64,000 nucleotides of DNA, taken from Stictocephala bisonia (Eukaryota; Arthropoda; Insecta; Hemiptera; Membracidae). A model generated the notes under the pieces. That model saw nothing but the letters and a program-made list of their open reading frames with translations, was not told the DNA's origin and made no database searches. Below are positions 38,615 to 49,984 of the stretch, piece by piece (within the stretch, counting starts at the first letter, position 1; the number at the start of each line of letters is the position of its first letter). The stretch lies in NCBI GenBank assembly GCA_035578905.1, contig JAQJVL010000322.1, forward strand, positions 551,798-615,797, given 5' to 3'. Made by a program: the position numbers and the translations under genes.

Positions 38615-39537
38615 TAACTGTGATTTTAATCCTACGACAATAATTAATTTTCAACCCACTTTCAAGCTTAAAGTAATGTTAGAGACTAAAACAATTTAGG
38701 CTATTTCAGAGGAAAATAGATTTAATAATGAGTGGCAAAATTATACTGTAAGCTATTTCATTTTATTGATAAAATAAATCTAAATCACCAATGATATGAA
38801 AAGCTATTTTGTTATGAATCAGCTAACATTTCTATGACGGTGTTTGTTTCAAATAATAAAATTGCTCATCAAATTCAATAATACTACATAATGATAATGG
38901 ACCTATATTTAAAATAAATAGTATTTTTGTATGATGTGGAAGGCCTATCAAGAATGGCTAGTGAACAGCTTGATTTTGGTGCTCTCAAATTTAAAAAATA
39001 AATCACGCTTTAGATAAAATTTGATTATTTTGTTTACTAATAAAAAATCTTATCATTTAAGTACACAAAGTTGATGATATTGCATCTGAAGTAATAATAG
39101 GATGTAAATATTACTATTTTATTTAGGCAGTTCTTTGTGGAATTGGTTTTCATTAATAATTGATTGATATTTGGTCGTTATTCCTAGGTACCTCCAGGCT
39201 ATGATGACAAATACATTTTAAAGGTGCTTATTAACCGTTTGGATGAGAACTGTGTGGCCGTTAAAGAGGAACCACTATTAAAAGAGGTAAGTTTAGATAA
39301 GTTACAAAACATATTATTTTAGAAACAACCTGCAAGGGTTGGTAAAGAATACTCTCTAAATAGATAATTCAAATAGTTCTGTAGTTTGGAATTTGGAACT
39401 AAAGATTACCTTAATACTAAGGTATACAATAGTTTTCATAAATTTTATTAACAATTAAAATATGAAGTTATAGTGAATGGAAGCCTACAGGATGGTTGGT
39501 CGCTGCTGATTAGATTAAAATCAAAATGTATTTGATG
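38615..39537 (+). repeat. Segmental duplication block S2 (paralogous to 11435-12490)
   Basis: Intron, exon A2 and following intron align with S1. After 39537 a segment of about 525 bp (39538-40062), with no counterpart in S1, interrupts the homology. It resumes at 'tgactgcccc' near 40070 and continues to exon B'. Confidence 0.8.
39188..39286 (+). CDS. Exon A2 of the repeat-exon gene (33 codons, phase 0)
   Basis: Acceptor ttattcctag and donor gtaagt, as for A1. Product starts VPPGYDDKYILK and ends EEPLLKE. Against A1 the exon differs mainly at synonymous third positions, while the flanking intron shows many more changes and indels. That contrast is the best evidence in the window that these 99-bp segments are real, constrained coding exons. 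Confidence 0.7.
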
Positions 39538-40228
39538 GACCGATAGCTCAACGAGGTGATGTTGACGTCGCGGCACTAGTTGTTTACAGTTGCGTCTGTC
39601 CTCGGAGTTAATGTTATCACTGTTACAATACACCTATTTGTTTTGAGGCGCATATCTGTCTGTCTCCTTATCTTATCTTTGTTATGTTTCCTGTCACTGT
39701 TTTGTCTATTACTTGATATTAGTTTGGGGAATTTAGTCCTTGTGTTCGGTCTTAACATTATGTCGTATTTGTGATTTCCAGTAAAATGGAGGATTAATTG
39801 CATTCGTCCGAATCAGGTTGACTACTAATATGGTCAGTGTAATGTTTATGTAACGTAAATAACAACAAAACGTGTAGAATTTGCGAGTGCGCTAGGCCAG
39901 TAGGGCGGATGTAGCGCCGTGTTGCGAATTCAATCTATACTGTTAAGCCCGGCGTGCGCCACAATACGCGATCCGCAATGAGTTAACAGAAGGGTAATCA
40001 TTTCCGTTCTAATGGATCTAAATTAAGTTATGACAGACTGGATCACATTAATTAAAAAAATGTATTGTGACTGCCCCTCCATATCTATAAAAGATGCTTG
40101 CTGACTTTTCTAGGATCAAATTATACCATGGCTTGAGGGAAGAAGGGTCAGACTCGTGTCATGATACAAATGGAGAAGTACTATCAGAAAATGTCTTTTT
40201 AAAACTGATTACATTTATGTTTGTTTAG

Positions 40229-40327
40229 ATGATACCTGACTTTGACGACAAAGACAATGTTATATTGGATTTAAAATGCTTGAAAGGGGAAGATAGCTCT
40301 GTTGAAGAGAAACCAATATTACAAAAG
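40229..40327 (+). CDS. Exon B' of the repeat-exon gene (33 codons, phase 0)
   Basis: Diverged paralogue of the array exon. Acceptor tttgtttag, donor gtaaat. Product starts MIPDFDDKDNVILDLK, contains KGEDSSVEEK and ends PILQK. The array's Cys is Ser here, and frame and length are kept. The upstream intron (from 40070, 'tgactgcccc...ttataccatgg') matches the array unit, so it is the unamplified ancestor-like copy of the B unit in block S2. Confidence 0.7.
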
Positions 40328-40423
40328 GTAAATTTCATAAGATATAATCATTTAGAGTATCCTGAATATATTAAAAATTATTAATAATACAACAAAATTA
40401 CAGTATAGGATCATTTTGTGTAA

Positions 40424-40930
40424 TAAATAAATAAGGTCTTTATTTTAAGCGAACTTCAAAGTACAGATTCTGTTTTACAAGTTAACTCAAGTCAAACAAC
40501 TTAACAATAATAATATACACATAAAAACCAATAGAGCTAATAATAAGATATACTTATAAATGAAAAAAGTCACATGGAGTAAAATAATTAAAATAAATAA
40601 AGTAGTAGCATATTCTATGGCTCTGACATTTTATTTAATAGAAATCCTTTACTTTTATTTTGAAACTGGGAAAACTATTTCTTTCAAGTCCGATGGCAGA
40701 GTTGTACATTTGGGGTCCAAAGTACAAACATTCTTTTTTCCCCCATTTCAAGACACACTAGGTATATGAAGTAGCTCATCATGCCGAGTGCTACAAGGTC
40801 TCACTTCACCTCTGAAAATAAGTTTTTTCTTTTCATAAAGAGGCTTCTCTAACAACAGAACTTTGTACTACAGCACAGTCTGAAGAAAACAGCAATCTTC
40901 AACTGAGAGTACTCAGGCTGATATCGATAT
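40424..40930 (-). pseudogene. LINE 3' end remnant, minus strand
   Basis: Reverse complement reads S-T-R-H-D-E-L-L-H-I-P then C-T-L-D-P-K and TLPSDLK, like the C-terminal tail of CR1/jockey-type ORF2 (R-x-x-D-x-x-I-P ... N-K-L-P-x-x-I/L-K). The AT-rich 3' end faces 40424. Several stops. Short and low-information. Confidence 0.4.
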
Positions 40931-41131
40931 TGGCTAATGTGGTCAAATTTATTTAAATTGTGCAATGTATAATTAATTTCATTCTATTCAACTTCATATA
41001 TAGTGTGTAATAATATCGTTCCTCACGATCTAGGGTTAAATATCCAATTTTTCAATTTAGCTATTCAACAATACAATTTAGAAATTAAACACTGTATAAA
41101 AGTACTAAAAACTTAACTGCTGACGCATTAA

Positions 41132-41979
41132 GTGACGGTTTCTTCTCACGACCGAATTGTATGGTTCACAGACGGGTCAAGAATGGGCAACAGAGCTGGA
41201 TTTGGTGTCTATACTGGCGACCCCAGGACCAACGCTAGTGTGAGCCTGGGAGCGTATGGCACCGTTTTCCAAGCTGAAGTCGCCATACGTTCAGCGCAAA
41301 CTATGATAGGGGTTTGCGGGAAACATATCCACATCCTCTCAGACAGTCAGGCGGCCTTAGGGGCTCTTGACTCCTGGAAGGTTTCGTCTGGTCTAGTCTG
41401 GGAATGTGTGGAGTCCCTCAGCATCCTGGGCTCAAGAAATCAGGTCTTGCTGGAATGGATCCCAGGACATAGGGGATTAGAAGGCAACGAGCAGGCCGAT
41501 GCCTTGGCTAGGGAAGGTGCTATCAAGCCCTTCATTGGTCCTGAGCCGGCCTGCGGCGTTTCGGCTGCAGCTGTCAAAACAGCAATCAAAAACTGGGTCA
41601 GCGCCAGACATCTTGAAAGATGGCGGCGGTTCCCAGGGCAAAGACTCGGCAAGGTTCTTGTCAGAAATCCTTCCCAGAAGTTAACAAAGCCACTTCTTGG
41701 GTTGAGTAAATTGCACGTCAAGCTGGTGGTGGGACTCATCACCGGTCACAGCAAATTCCGGAGGCATCCAAGAACAGTGGGACTCTTTACGGAGGATCCC
41801 ATCTGTCGCCTCTGTGGGGAGGACGACTCGTCGGCAGAATACATTGTCCTGGAGTGTGAGGCTCTTGGTGCCAGGAGAAGAGTACTTTTGAAGGCTCACC
41901 TCCGGGACAGTCGGAAATTACTAATCTAGTGAAGAAGCTCCTTGACCTCGTCAAGGATTGCCATCTTTACGACGATTAG
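41132..41979 (+). pseudogene. LINE RNase H domain and C-terminal tail, 5'-truncated
   Basis: The open frame (265 codons from a GTG at 41132; a stop lies directly upstream) starts inside ORF2 of a non-LTR retrotransposon. RNase H motifs are complete: WFTDGSRMG (first Asp), FQAEVAI (Glu), ILSDSQAALGAL (second Asp), WIPGHRGLEGNEQADALA (His and last Asp). A C-x2-C-x-H/Y-C knuckle follows (CRLCGEDDSSAEYIVLEC). A one-base shift near 41920 moves the natural end to the stop at 41977-41979 (V-K-K-L-L-D-L-V-K ... L-Y-D-D). No RT or endonuclease lies upstream, so this is a dead 3' fragment. It is much more GC-rich than its surroundings. RNase H places it in a clade such as I, LOA or R1, unlike the CR1-like LINE at 56758. 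Confidence 0.85.
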
Positions 41980-42850
41980 GCACCGGGATTGGCACAAAAA
42001 GCCTCAGGCTTCGTTGCAAGGGTTGGCTGGACCAACTGTACATCCCCTTTCAATCTAAATCTAAGCCTAGTATTACCAAAAACTATTTTTTAACATCCTC
42101 AAGAACCTTAGTGTATGTATATTATGTTCCTGTGACGAGACAGTGGACATCCTACCATTCTAGACAGTTATCTTGAAGCATTGTTGGAAAAACTCAATTT
42201 CATTGTGAATAGCATCTTGATGCTGGAACATTTTACTGCTCCTGGTTCTTACTTGGATAAATTCTCTGTTTCATTTTGATGCAGCTCTTATTATTTGGTG
42301 GTTGGACGACCTAGGATTAATTGTTTGTTAAAATTTATAGACTATCTGAAACTCTCACACAACTCCAAACATTATCCTCACATATAACTAGGAAAGGGTT
42401 TTGTCTTGGTACTGTTGTACTAGGCAGGAAATACTAGAGCCATCCTCTTCCTTAATCTCAATAATGGGATCAGTGGGTTCTGCTAGTAAGTTTTTAAAAA
42501 TTATTTTTTGAGAAATAAATTCTTGGGTTGTATCATCACCTTTCATTGTACAACTGAGGAGATGTTCTCTGCATTAATGTTAGTGCTGCTACCAATGATT
42601 TTAATTCAGCTATTATTGAGTTGATGAAATGTATAAAAGCAAAGAAACGACGAAGAGTCCTTGGGCTGGCCACCACTGACTCTGCATCTCCTGATACACA
42701 AAAGGCTCTATTATTAACAGCTATTTTCAGCCTTCTACATGGATCAAATTATATCTTGGCTTAGGTAAAAATGATAAGATCAAGAGCATGCCTAGAAATT
42801 GAGAAGTGCTATTAGGGGCTGTATTTTCTTAAGCTGATGTAATTTATTTA
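41980..42850. other. No gene recognised until the C unit
   Basis: No family seen to about 42720. From 42728 the intron matches the 3' intron of the array units ('ggatcaaattat', 'catgcctagaaa', 'tatttatgtttag'). Confidence 0.5.
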
Positions 42851-42857
42851 TGTTTAG

Positions 42858-42965
42858 ATGTTACCTGACTTTGATAACAAAGGCCTTGTAAAAGTGGTTA
42901 CAAAACATTTGGAAGAAGAAGAAAAATATGGCAACTTAATTGAGGAGAAACCAATATTACAAGAG
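42858..42965 (+). CDS. Exon C of the repeat-exon gene (36 codons, phase 0)
   Basis: Third paralogue type. Acceptor ttatgtttag, donor gtaaat. The 108-bp exon codes MLPDFDNKGLVKVV, then a run of glutamates with KYGN, and ends IEEKPILQE. Three extra codons relative to A and B lie in the middle, again leaving frame intact. The upstream intron is recognisably the same as that of the B units. The downstream intron is cut by a LINE cluster at 43205 and resumes at about 49165. Confidence 0.7.
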
Positions 42966-43204
42966 GTAAATTTCAATAAGCTATCAGTGTGATTATTAAT
43001 TTACAATCAATACGTTGACAATTATCACTTGTTAAAAACCACTTCAGGATAATTTTATGGTTTACAATATTGTAATAAATGTGTTAATGCATCAATAGTT
43101 GCTTTTACTGTTAAAAATACTTTTACAGTCATAAAATATTTATTGTGTGGCAAACTATTGCTACAGGTTTTAAGATTTACAATAGATAATGAAGACTAGC
43201 CACT

Positions 43205-45198
43205 CTTATAAATAATAATAATAATTTATTTCCATCAATATACAACATGGTTACAAACTTAGTACATGCTTGGAAATTGACCAACCACTGTAGGAAGTTT
43301 TTGTGGTTAGTATATCAATGACAAAATTTAAAGAAAAAACTAAGTTTGGCTGCTACCTGCAGTGCATACACATAATAAAAAGAAAATATAAGATTTGTGA
43401 CTAAGAATATACATGTATACGATATGTAGATAAATGAAAAGAATGTAACACAAAAATAGCACTTATTTAAATACAATGGCAATCTTAGAAACAACAGATA
43501 TCAGTTTACACTTATATTAAAATATAGAGAAGAAAATTAATCAAGTCTTGACAGCTTTACAAGGTATGGTATATAAATATTATAAAATTTGATGGAAATT
43601 ATGCTATTGAATGGTGGTTGTTGGAAATTAACTTTAAATATTTATAATGGAATATATATACAATTTTAAAATCCAAATTTTTTAATTTATTGATAAAGTT
43701 TCTTGTAGACTTACAGCTTTTTACTTCAAAAGGTAGTTTGTTAAAGATAAAAGGACTTAAATATGTAAAGGAATGTTTGAACAATGATTTATTAACTTAA
43801 CGAGTTTTAAATATAATTCTAACGGAACTTCTTGTGTTCCCAGAATCGCCACTCTTTAAATAAAATAATCTTAATACTTTGAAAATAAAAAGATTCTGAA
43901 TGGGCATAATTTGCAATTCCTGGTAAGGTGGAAAAGAGCTGTTATAATACGTGTTCTCAGAATTATTCTTAAGCAAACAACACCGTACTGCAGATACGAG
44001 TGAACTAATGCAAAATATAAAGTTCTTAACAGTATTACATCACAAAAATTCCTCACAAGAAATAAAATGTTCTAATGGGTCGTCTCAACTTAAAATGTAC
44101 ATTTTTTATATGTTTATTCCATGTCATTTTTTTCATCAAAAGTAAGTCTTAAGTATTTAAATTCGGTAACTTGTTATATACTTTCACAGTTACAATCAGT
44201 TTGTAAATAGTTTGATTTGTGATATATGATAGGAGATAAAAATTCATGATGTTTAAAATCCAAATTTATATACTTTGTTTTATTTATATTTACTTTAATT
44301 TTGTTCTGCTCACACCACCCACTCAACAACCTTAAGTCATCCATTATGTAATGTTACTACATTTTTCTGTGATTGTAAAAAACTTATGTCGACAGCAAAA
44401 GCATGAATTTGCTCAAAAAAGGGTTGCACAAACTTCTTTTAAGACATAATAAATTACTCCTCCTGATCTATATGAGTCATTACATTGTCCAAACATATTA
44501 TAATTAGGAATGTTGTACAGGTTTAACTCGTCTGATTCAATCCAAATTTCACTGAAAACTAAGAAAGTTACTTTTTGTTTAATTTGTGCAAACTGAAGAT
44601 GAAAGTTATTTAAGTTTTGCCTCATACTTCTTATATTACAATAAACTAAGCTGAAAACAATTTTTTTACTATCTTAAGTTTTCAAAGAAATTATTATTAA
44701 AATTTAAAGTATAAACTTCTTCATTCATTATATTAAAAGATAAATTTTAATAATACTAAGAACAGATAAAAACAAAATATCAGATCTGAACAACAACAAA
44801 TAAATTAACTCACTTGAGCCACTTAATATCTGCTTCGTTGTCAATTCTACATTTCTCGCCATTAGCTTTCCTCACAAAGAACTTTCCTTCACAAGTCCAC
44901 ATATTGGCATAGCCAGACTATTTTGCTTTCTTTTTTAATTTAGAAAGGAATAATTAGTTTGTTGGAGGCAGATGTTCGTTAACGAAAATCTTGTACTTTG
45001 GAAAAGAAGAGTTTACCTTGTCGGCGTGGTTTCAGGATCCCTGTTCTCTTTAAACATCCTGATCCAGGTGTCTCACCAGCCTACTGTTAAACTGAACCAC
45101 CAATGAAGGAGGGCGGGCACTCTGGAAGCTCGTGTTTCGATGAACAGCATAGATCTCGTGTTCCTCCGCATTCACGTCATTCGCCGCACCCACATCCT
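43205..45198 (-). pseudogene. Degraded, internally deleted LINE 1 (minus strand)
   Basis: In minus order: 45198-44815 reads an ORF1 C-terminal part like the baculovirus FP-protein-like domain found in insect LINEs (PSLVVQFNSRLVRHL, FVNEHLPPTN, GYANMWTCEGKFFVRK). 44640-44413 is part of an AP endonuclease (FLVFSEIWIESDEL, YRSGGVIYYV). 44410-44145 is the end of the RT palm with FAVDI in place of Y-A-D-D-x, then DDLRLLSGWCEQNKIKVN and EFKYLGLTFDEK. 44056-43871 has LRTLYFALVHSYLQYGVV. 43784-43599 is the tail (FNKLPFEVK). Most of the endonuclease and RT is deleted, with many stops. The 3' end at 43205 is an aat-rich tail. Confidence 0.75.
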
Positions 45199-48100
45199 TC
45201 ACGAAATGAAATGAAAAACGTCTTTATTTAATCAGGCGAAGTTGGAACTAAAAAGTCCCTTCCTCCATTTAACCTGATAAAAAAATAATTACAATTATGA
45301 CAGTTTTGTTTTTAAATATAGTAATTACAACTCAATCAAAGTAACAATAACTAATATAATAAAAAAAAATAATTAATTATCTTAAAGTAAATAATATTAA
45401 TAATCATAGTGAAATTATATATGTAATTACAGTATGAAATAAATTAACAGACTTAGAAATAAAAAAAAATATGAAATTCCACTTTCACCCTCACACACGC
45501 TCTTTTCAACTGGACCTCACGCTCATTCACACATTTATTAACTCAATAGCAAATCATAAAAACTAAAAAAAGCCCCTTACAAACCACATTCATATGTATC
45601 CTCCAGATGTGTGCCAAACACCACCGGCCATCATCAGACTCGCATGTCCCGCAGGAGAAAGGCTTTTACCTCCACCCTGAAGCGATGATAATTATCCATG
45701 TTCCTCATACCATCTGGAAGGGAATTCCACAAATGGCAAGAATGTACTGTAAACAATTTATTGAATATTGAAGTTCTATGAGTAGGAATACAAAGAAGCG
45801 GAGCACCCCTGCGTGTTTCCCAGACACTAACATGAGAAAAAAATTTGAAGTTGTCATACAGATATTTAGGAGACTTCATGTGCAACACCTGATGTAAGAA
45901 AGAAATGGTGTGAAATTCATAGAGCCCCTTAGTTTTTAGTAAAGATAGTTGATCATAGAATTGGGTTACATGATCTCATCTTGAAAGATGAAATATAAAT
46001 CTGATGCAGTAATTTTGTGCACGTTGAAGTCTCTCAGAGAGCTCGGCAGACATGTCATTTATCACGACGTCACAATAATTAAAATGAGTGAGAACTAGAG
46101 CCCTTACTAGCAACACTTTGACATTCAGTGGTAGGTAAAGTGCAAACCGTTTCAAACTGTGTATGCCAGCAAACACTCTGTTACAAATTTCAGTTACCTG
46201 TTCAGCCCAACCCAAGGTCTTAGTGATGGTAAGTCCAAGGTTACGTACCTTGTCACAGTATTCAAGTGCCTAGTTTGTTGAGAATAGGTTTCGGGGTGTT
46301 ATTGAAGGCAAGTTTGTTAAGAAGTTTGCTGTAACCAATTATTAAGACTTGGGTTTTATTTTCATTCAGTTTCAATCCATGGCGGAGGGCCCAAGAGCTA
46401 ATAGCTTGTATGTCGGAGTTCATAAGAAATACATATCTGACCAAGTCAGTAATTGAAAAGTGGTGATAAATCTGCAAGTCATATGCGTACAAGTGACATT
46501 TATAGTTTAAAATTACATTAATTATGTCATTGATATAAAGAGAGAAGAAAAGTGGCCCCAGCACTGTACCCTCTGAGGTACACCTCTAGTAACAGATCTC
46601 CAATGTGAAGTATCATTACCAGCTTTCACACACTGTCTACGGTCAGATAGATATGACCTCACCCAGTCAACACAACCATCAGAAAATCCACTCCTCTTCA
46701 ACTTAAGTAAGAGAAGAGGGTGAACAACACAGTCGAAGGCCTTAGAAAAATCAAATAAAGTTAAGAGTGTCAATTGCCTACTGTCCACGGCACGACGAAT
46801 ATCATCAGTTATTTTTAGAAGTGCAGATGAGGTACTATGTTGTGGTCTGAATCCAGATTGAAAATTGGACAGAATATTGTTACGTACTATAAATGATAAT
46901 AGCTGCTCATGTAGCACTCTTTTAAGGCACTTGGATAATGCTGGAAGGATATTAATAGGTCTGAAATCAGAAGGTGTCTGGGGGGAGGTGCAATTATGAA
47001 GTGGGCGTACAATAGCACTATTCCAAATGTTTGGAAAAGTGTAAGACATGAGAGACCTATTAAAAATCAATGCAGTTATGGGGAGTGTGACAGGCAAAGT
47101 ATCTTTGATAAATGTAATGGGAATATTATCGAACCTGACAGCATTACTTGTAGTTCTCATGACTGCTCTACACACATCAGCCTCCGTTACAGATGAAAAG
47201 GAAAACTGCACCTCAAAATGAGGTAAGAGCAATCTATGAAGTTGGTCGATATAAGCAGGAACTCCTGACTGATCCACTAGTATATTTACGAAATAATCAT
47301 TGATGGTATTGAGATAGGTGTTGATAGGTTTTTCAACCATGGGTTTACCAAGTCCTATTTCTTTGATTTTGGACCATAATTTTCTAGATGACTGGTGGAG
47401 ACCAGCAAAGGATCTATAGTAGTATCTAGCTTTTGCATTACATATTTGTTGTTGAGTACTATTTCTAAGACGTTTATAGGATAGCCAGTCTTTAGGTAAC
47501 TTTGAGCGTTTCGCTCTTGTAAACGATAGATCTATTGCTTATTGAAGGTGTCGAATATCATCAGTAAGCCAAGGAGCAGACTTCTTTGTAACTCTTTTCG
47601 TAATCAAAGGAGCATGCTTGTCATACAAGGTAATTAAGATGTTATTAAAAGCCTGTAGCATGGTATCGTCAGGGAAAAAAGTACATCGTCCCACTGAGTT
47701 ACATGCAAATCGAAAAGAAATTCTTCAAACTCCATGGCTTTATATTTTCTATGTTGAATATATTTGGGTGGTGATTTAGGAGGCTGAAGTTTGTAGGCAC
47801 AAAAGATGAGATCATGTCAAAAATGTTTTGTTGTGAGTAATTTGACCCACCAAATCGATATTGAAGTCTGCCATGACAATTACATGCCTGTACCGAGCTA
47901 TAAGGTCGAGAAGCATATGTTCAAAATGAGCTAAGTATTCTAGATTTGGTGCCCGGGAACAAACACCAAATAAATGTGTATTCCATTTAGATTAACGTCA
48001 GTAAACATAAACTCAGGTCTTTGTGGAATTTAAGTGTTCCAGGCTGATGGTCAGTCTGGCAGAGGCTGATCTGTGTCCTCCCCTGGCTTCTCGGGGACTC

Positions 48101-48496
48101 CAAAGACCCGAACACAGTTCCTACATTGATACGGCTGAAGGTCATCCGTCTACTATAACAGTTGTTTGTCCAGACTCTGCACCATCTCAGCTACCTTCGA
48201 CACTTGTTCTTTCAAAGAATTAATTTCCTTGTTAAGGGGTCTTAAGGCGTCAGAGACTGCTTTATGTACTGTTTCTTCAATTTTATTGGACAACTTAGTA
48301 ACTAGGTTGTCAAAAACGTCACTGTCTTTGATAAGAATGTTTTTCAAATACTTCTCAATGAATGCAGGGTCGACCGCAGGTGGCATTATTGGGTAGTCCT
48401 TACCAGAGACACTTGAGAAATGCGATAACGGTCACTCAAATTTCTGCTTATTAGCAAGCTTACCTCTCGTTCTACCAGCCGGTGGCGAATTAAACA
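45199..48496 (-). pseudogene. Degraded CR1-like LINE 2 (minus strand), near full length
   Basis: ORF1 starts near 48496 (MFNSPPAGRTRGKL, stop soon after) and continues at 48386-48153 as a coiled coil (LSNKIEETVHKAVSDALRPL). About 48010-47850 has endonuclease remains (VIVMADFNIDLVG; the usual G-D-F-N is A-D-F-N). 47340-46522 holds RT fingers and palm (SDFRPINILPALSKCLKRVL, GFRPQHSTSSALL, LTLFDFSKAFDCVVHPLL). A frame change at G-V-P-Q-x-x leads to 46564-46262 with YAYDLQIY, so the second catalytic Asp is Tyr. 46215-45976 is the thumb and 45888-45634 the tail (LWNSLPDGMRN). A repeated 'attt c' type tail sits at 45199-45225. Confidence 0.85.
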
Positions 48497-48499
48497 TAT

Positions 48500-49010
48500 T
48501 CAATTCAATTCAAAATTTCTTTATTCACTCATATACAATCAATATAGAAGAATGATGTCAATACAATATATAAAATTTCACTTACTAAAATGCAATTTTT
48601 ACCGTCAACTAAATAGCAAACGAAATTTACCAGTTTATTGAAAATACAGTTGCCTTCAGTTACATCGCAAACTACATACTAAAATATGCAATCAAACCAC
48701 TTAAACAATCAAAGAAAGTACGAGCTGATCTACAAGTGTGGCCTCTACTCACAACTCATCCCTTCCACGCAGACAATGTCCTTTCGTGGAGTAACAGGGA
48801 TGCCACTGACTTCATCATTATTACGACAAGAGTACTGCTCCAGTTGCCTAAATGATCAACAGCTTATGAGTCCTGTGAAGCTGGGTTTTCTGTTTTATGA
48901 AATTAGGTGTGTTAGATGTTTCACAGGTAGCACTAGTGCTCTCCCCCTCTCTATCTCTCTTCATTCCTCTCTGTATCTCCCCAGCACACGCTGAAGTGAG
49001 TAATAGCTGA
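48500..49010 (-). mobile_element. LINE 3'-UTR fragment abutting LINE 2 (minus strand)
   Basis: Read on the minus strand the segment ends gtgaataaagaaattttgaa followed by ttgaat repeats, a polyadenylation-signal-plus-tail arrangement, directly before the ATG of LINE 2's ORF1 at 48496. No ORF of its own is recognisable. It could alternatively be LINE 2's own 5' region. Confidence 0.4.
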
Positions 49011-49164
49011 TCTAATAGTACGTGAAATAGTCGTCTGGCCGTTTAGTTGAAACTAACCACTGCTAGTTAGCAGCATGTGCGCATGTCTACAGTAAATGCA
49101 TTGGCTTGGGCAGTTTATTTGTTTCTGTAATACTCAATGGTATTGATACTTGTGTAAGGTTGGT

Positions 49165-49480
49165 AATCCTTTAACCCCTATTCTACCTTCTACTTGAGTA
49201 TTATGATGCTCCCTCACTCGAGCTACCTGTATGACCTCTAGTTGAAAGTGGTTGCATTATTTGGGTATGAAGTACACTGTAATGATTAAGAGTGTTTTGT
49301 TTGCATCCTGGAACTTATAGAACATGTATGACTTTGGTAAAGGTCTAATGGCAGGGATTCACCACCTTGAGTATATTAACTGCCTAGTTTGTAGTCTGAC
49401 CAGGTTGTAGGCAAATTCTTTGCTAAGGTCAAAGAATGCATTAGCAGAGTTCACCCTTCAGTTGTTCCAATATCTGTACT
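49165..49480 (+). repeat. Diverged remnant of the array-unit intron
   Basis: Matches the part of the B unit after its exon: 'cctgtatga--tctagttgaaagtggttgcat', 'ttgagtat', 'ctgaccag'. In a normal unit this lies about 270 bp after the exon. Exon C ends at 42965 and the LINE cluster begins 240 bp later, so 49165 onward is the continuation of the C unit. Confidence 0.6.
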
Positions 49481-49984
49481 TAATAAAGTGTATTATTAGG
49501 AGTTAGTGTCAACTTTCCAGATATCAACCCGCATTTATTTAAAGGAAGTAAGCTGTTAATCTCAATATGGTGTAGCGAGAACCATTTGAAATGGTAAAAA
49601 GATATAATGGCCAGATATTTGCAATGTCTTATGTTTTACTGCCACTATTTTACGATGACAGCTTGTTAAGTGTTATTTACACTATTTAAATATCAGCAGA
49701 CTTATGCCGTGATGTGGCTTCCTCATTAGTATCATTATAAAAATCTAAAATCTGATTATAAATCTGATCTAAGGTCTGATTATAACTCTGATTATCTTAG
49801 CCTATGATCTAAGGCAAAAGGCCAGATGAAAGTCCATCACATCACTCCTCCCCCTGCAGAAAGAAAAGCAGCAGAAGTACAGTAGCCACAAGAGCAGGAT
49901 GAACCATCTGCTTCTCACCCAGACTACTTCCAAAGGAAGGGTACGTTTGGAACATAGCCTGACTAAGTAAGTTATATGGACCTA

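Noticed and set aside
41440..41742. 100-codon minus-strand ORF
   Set aside because: Shadow of the RNase H frame, which has all family motifs on the plus strand.
48686..48994. 102-codon plus-strand ORF
   Set aside because: It lies antisense to a LINE 3'-UTR-like segment and shows no domain or codon signal.
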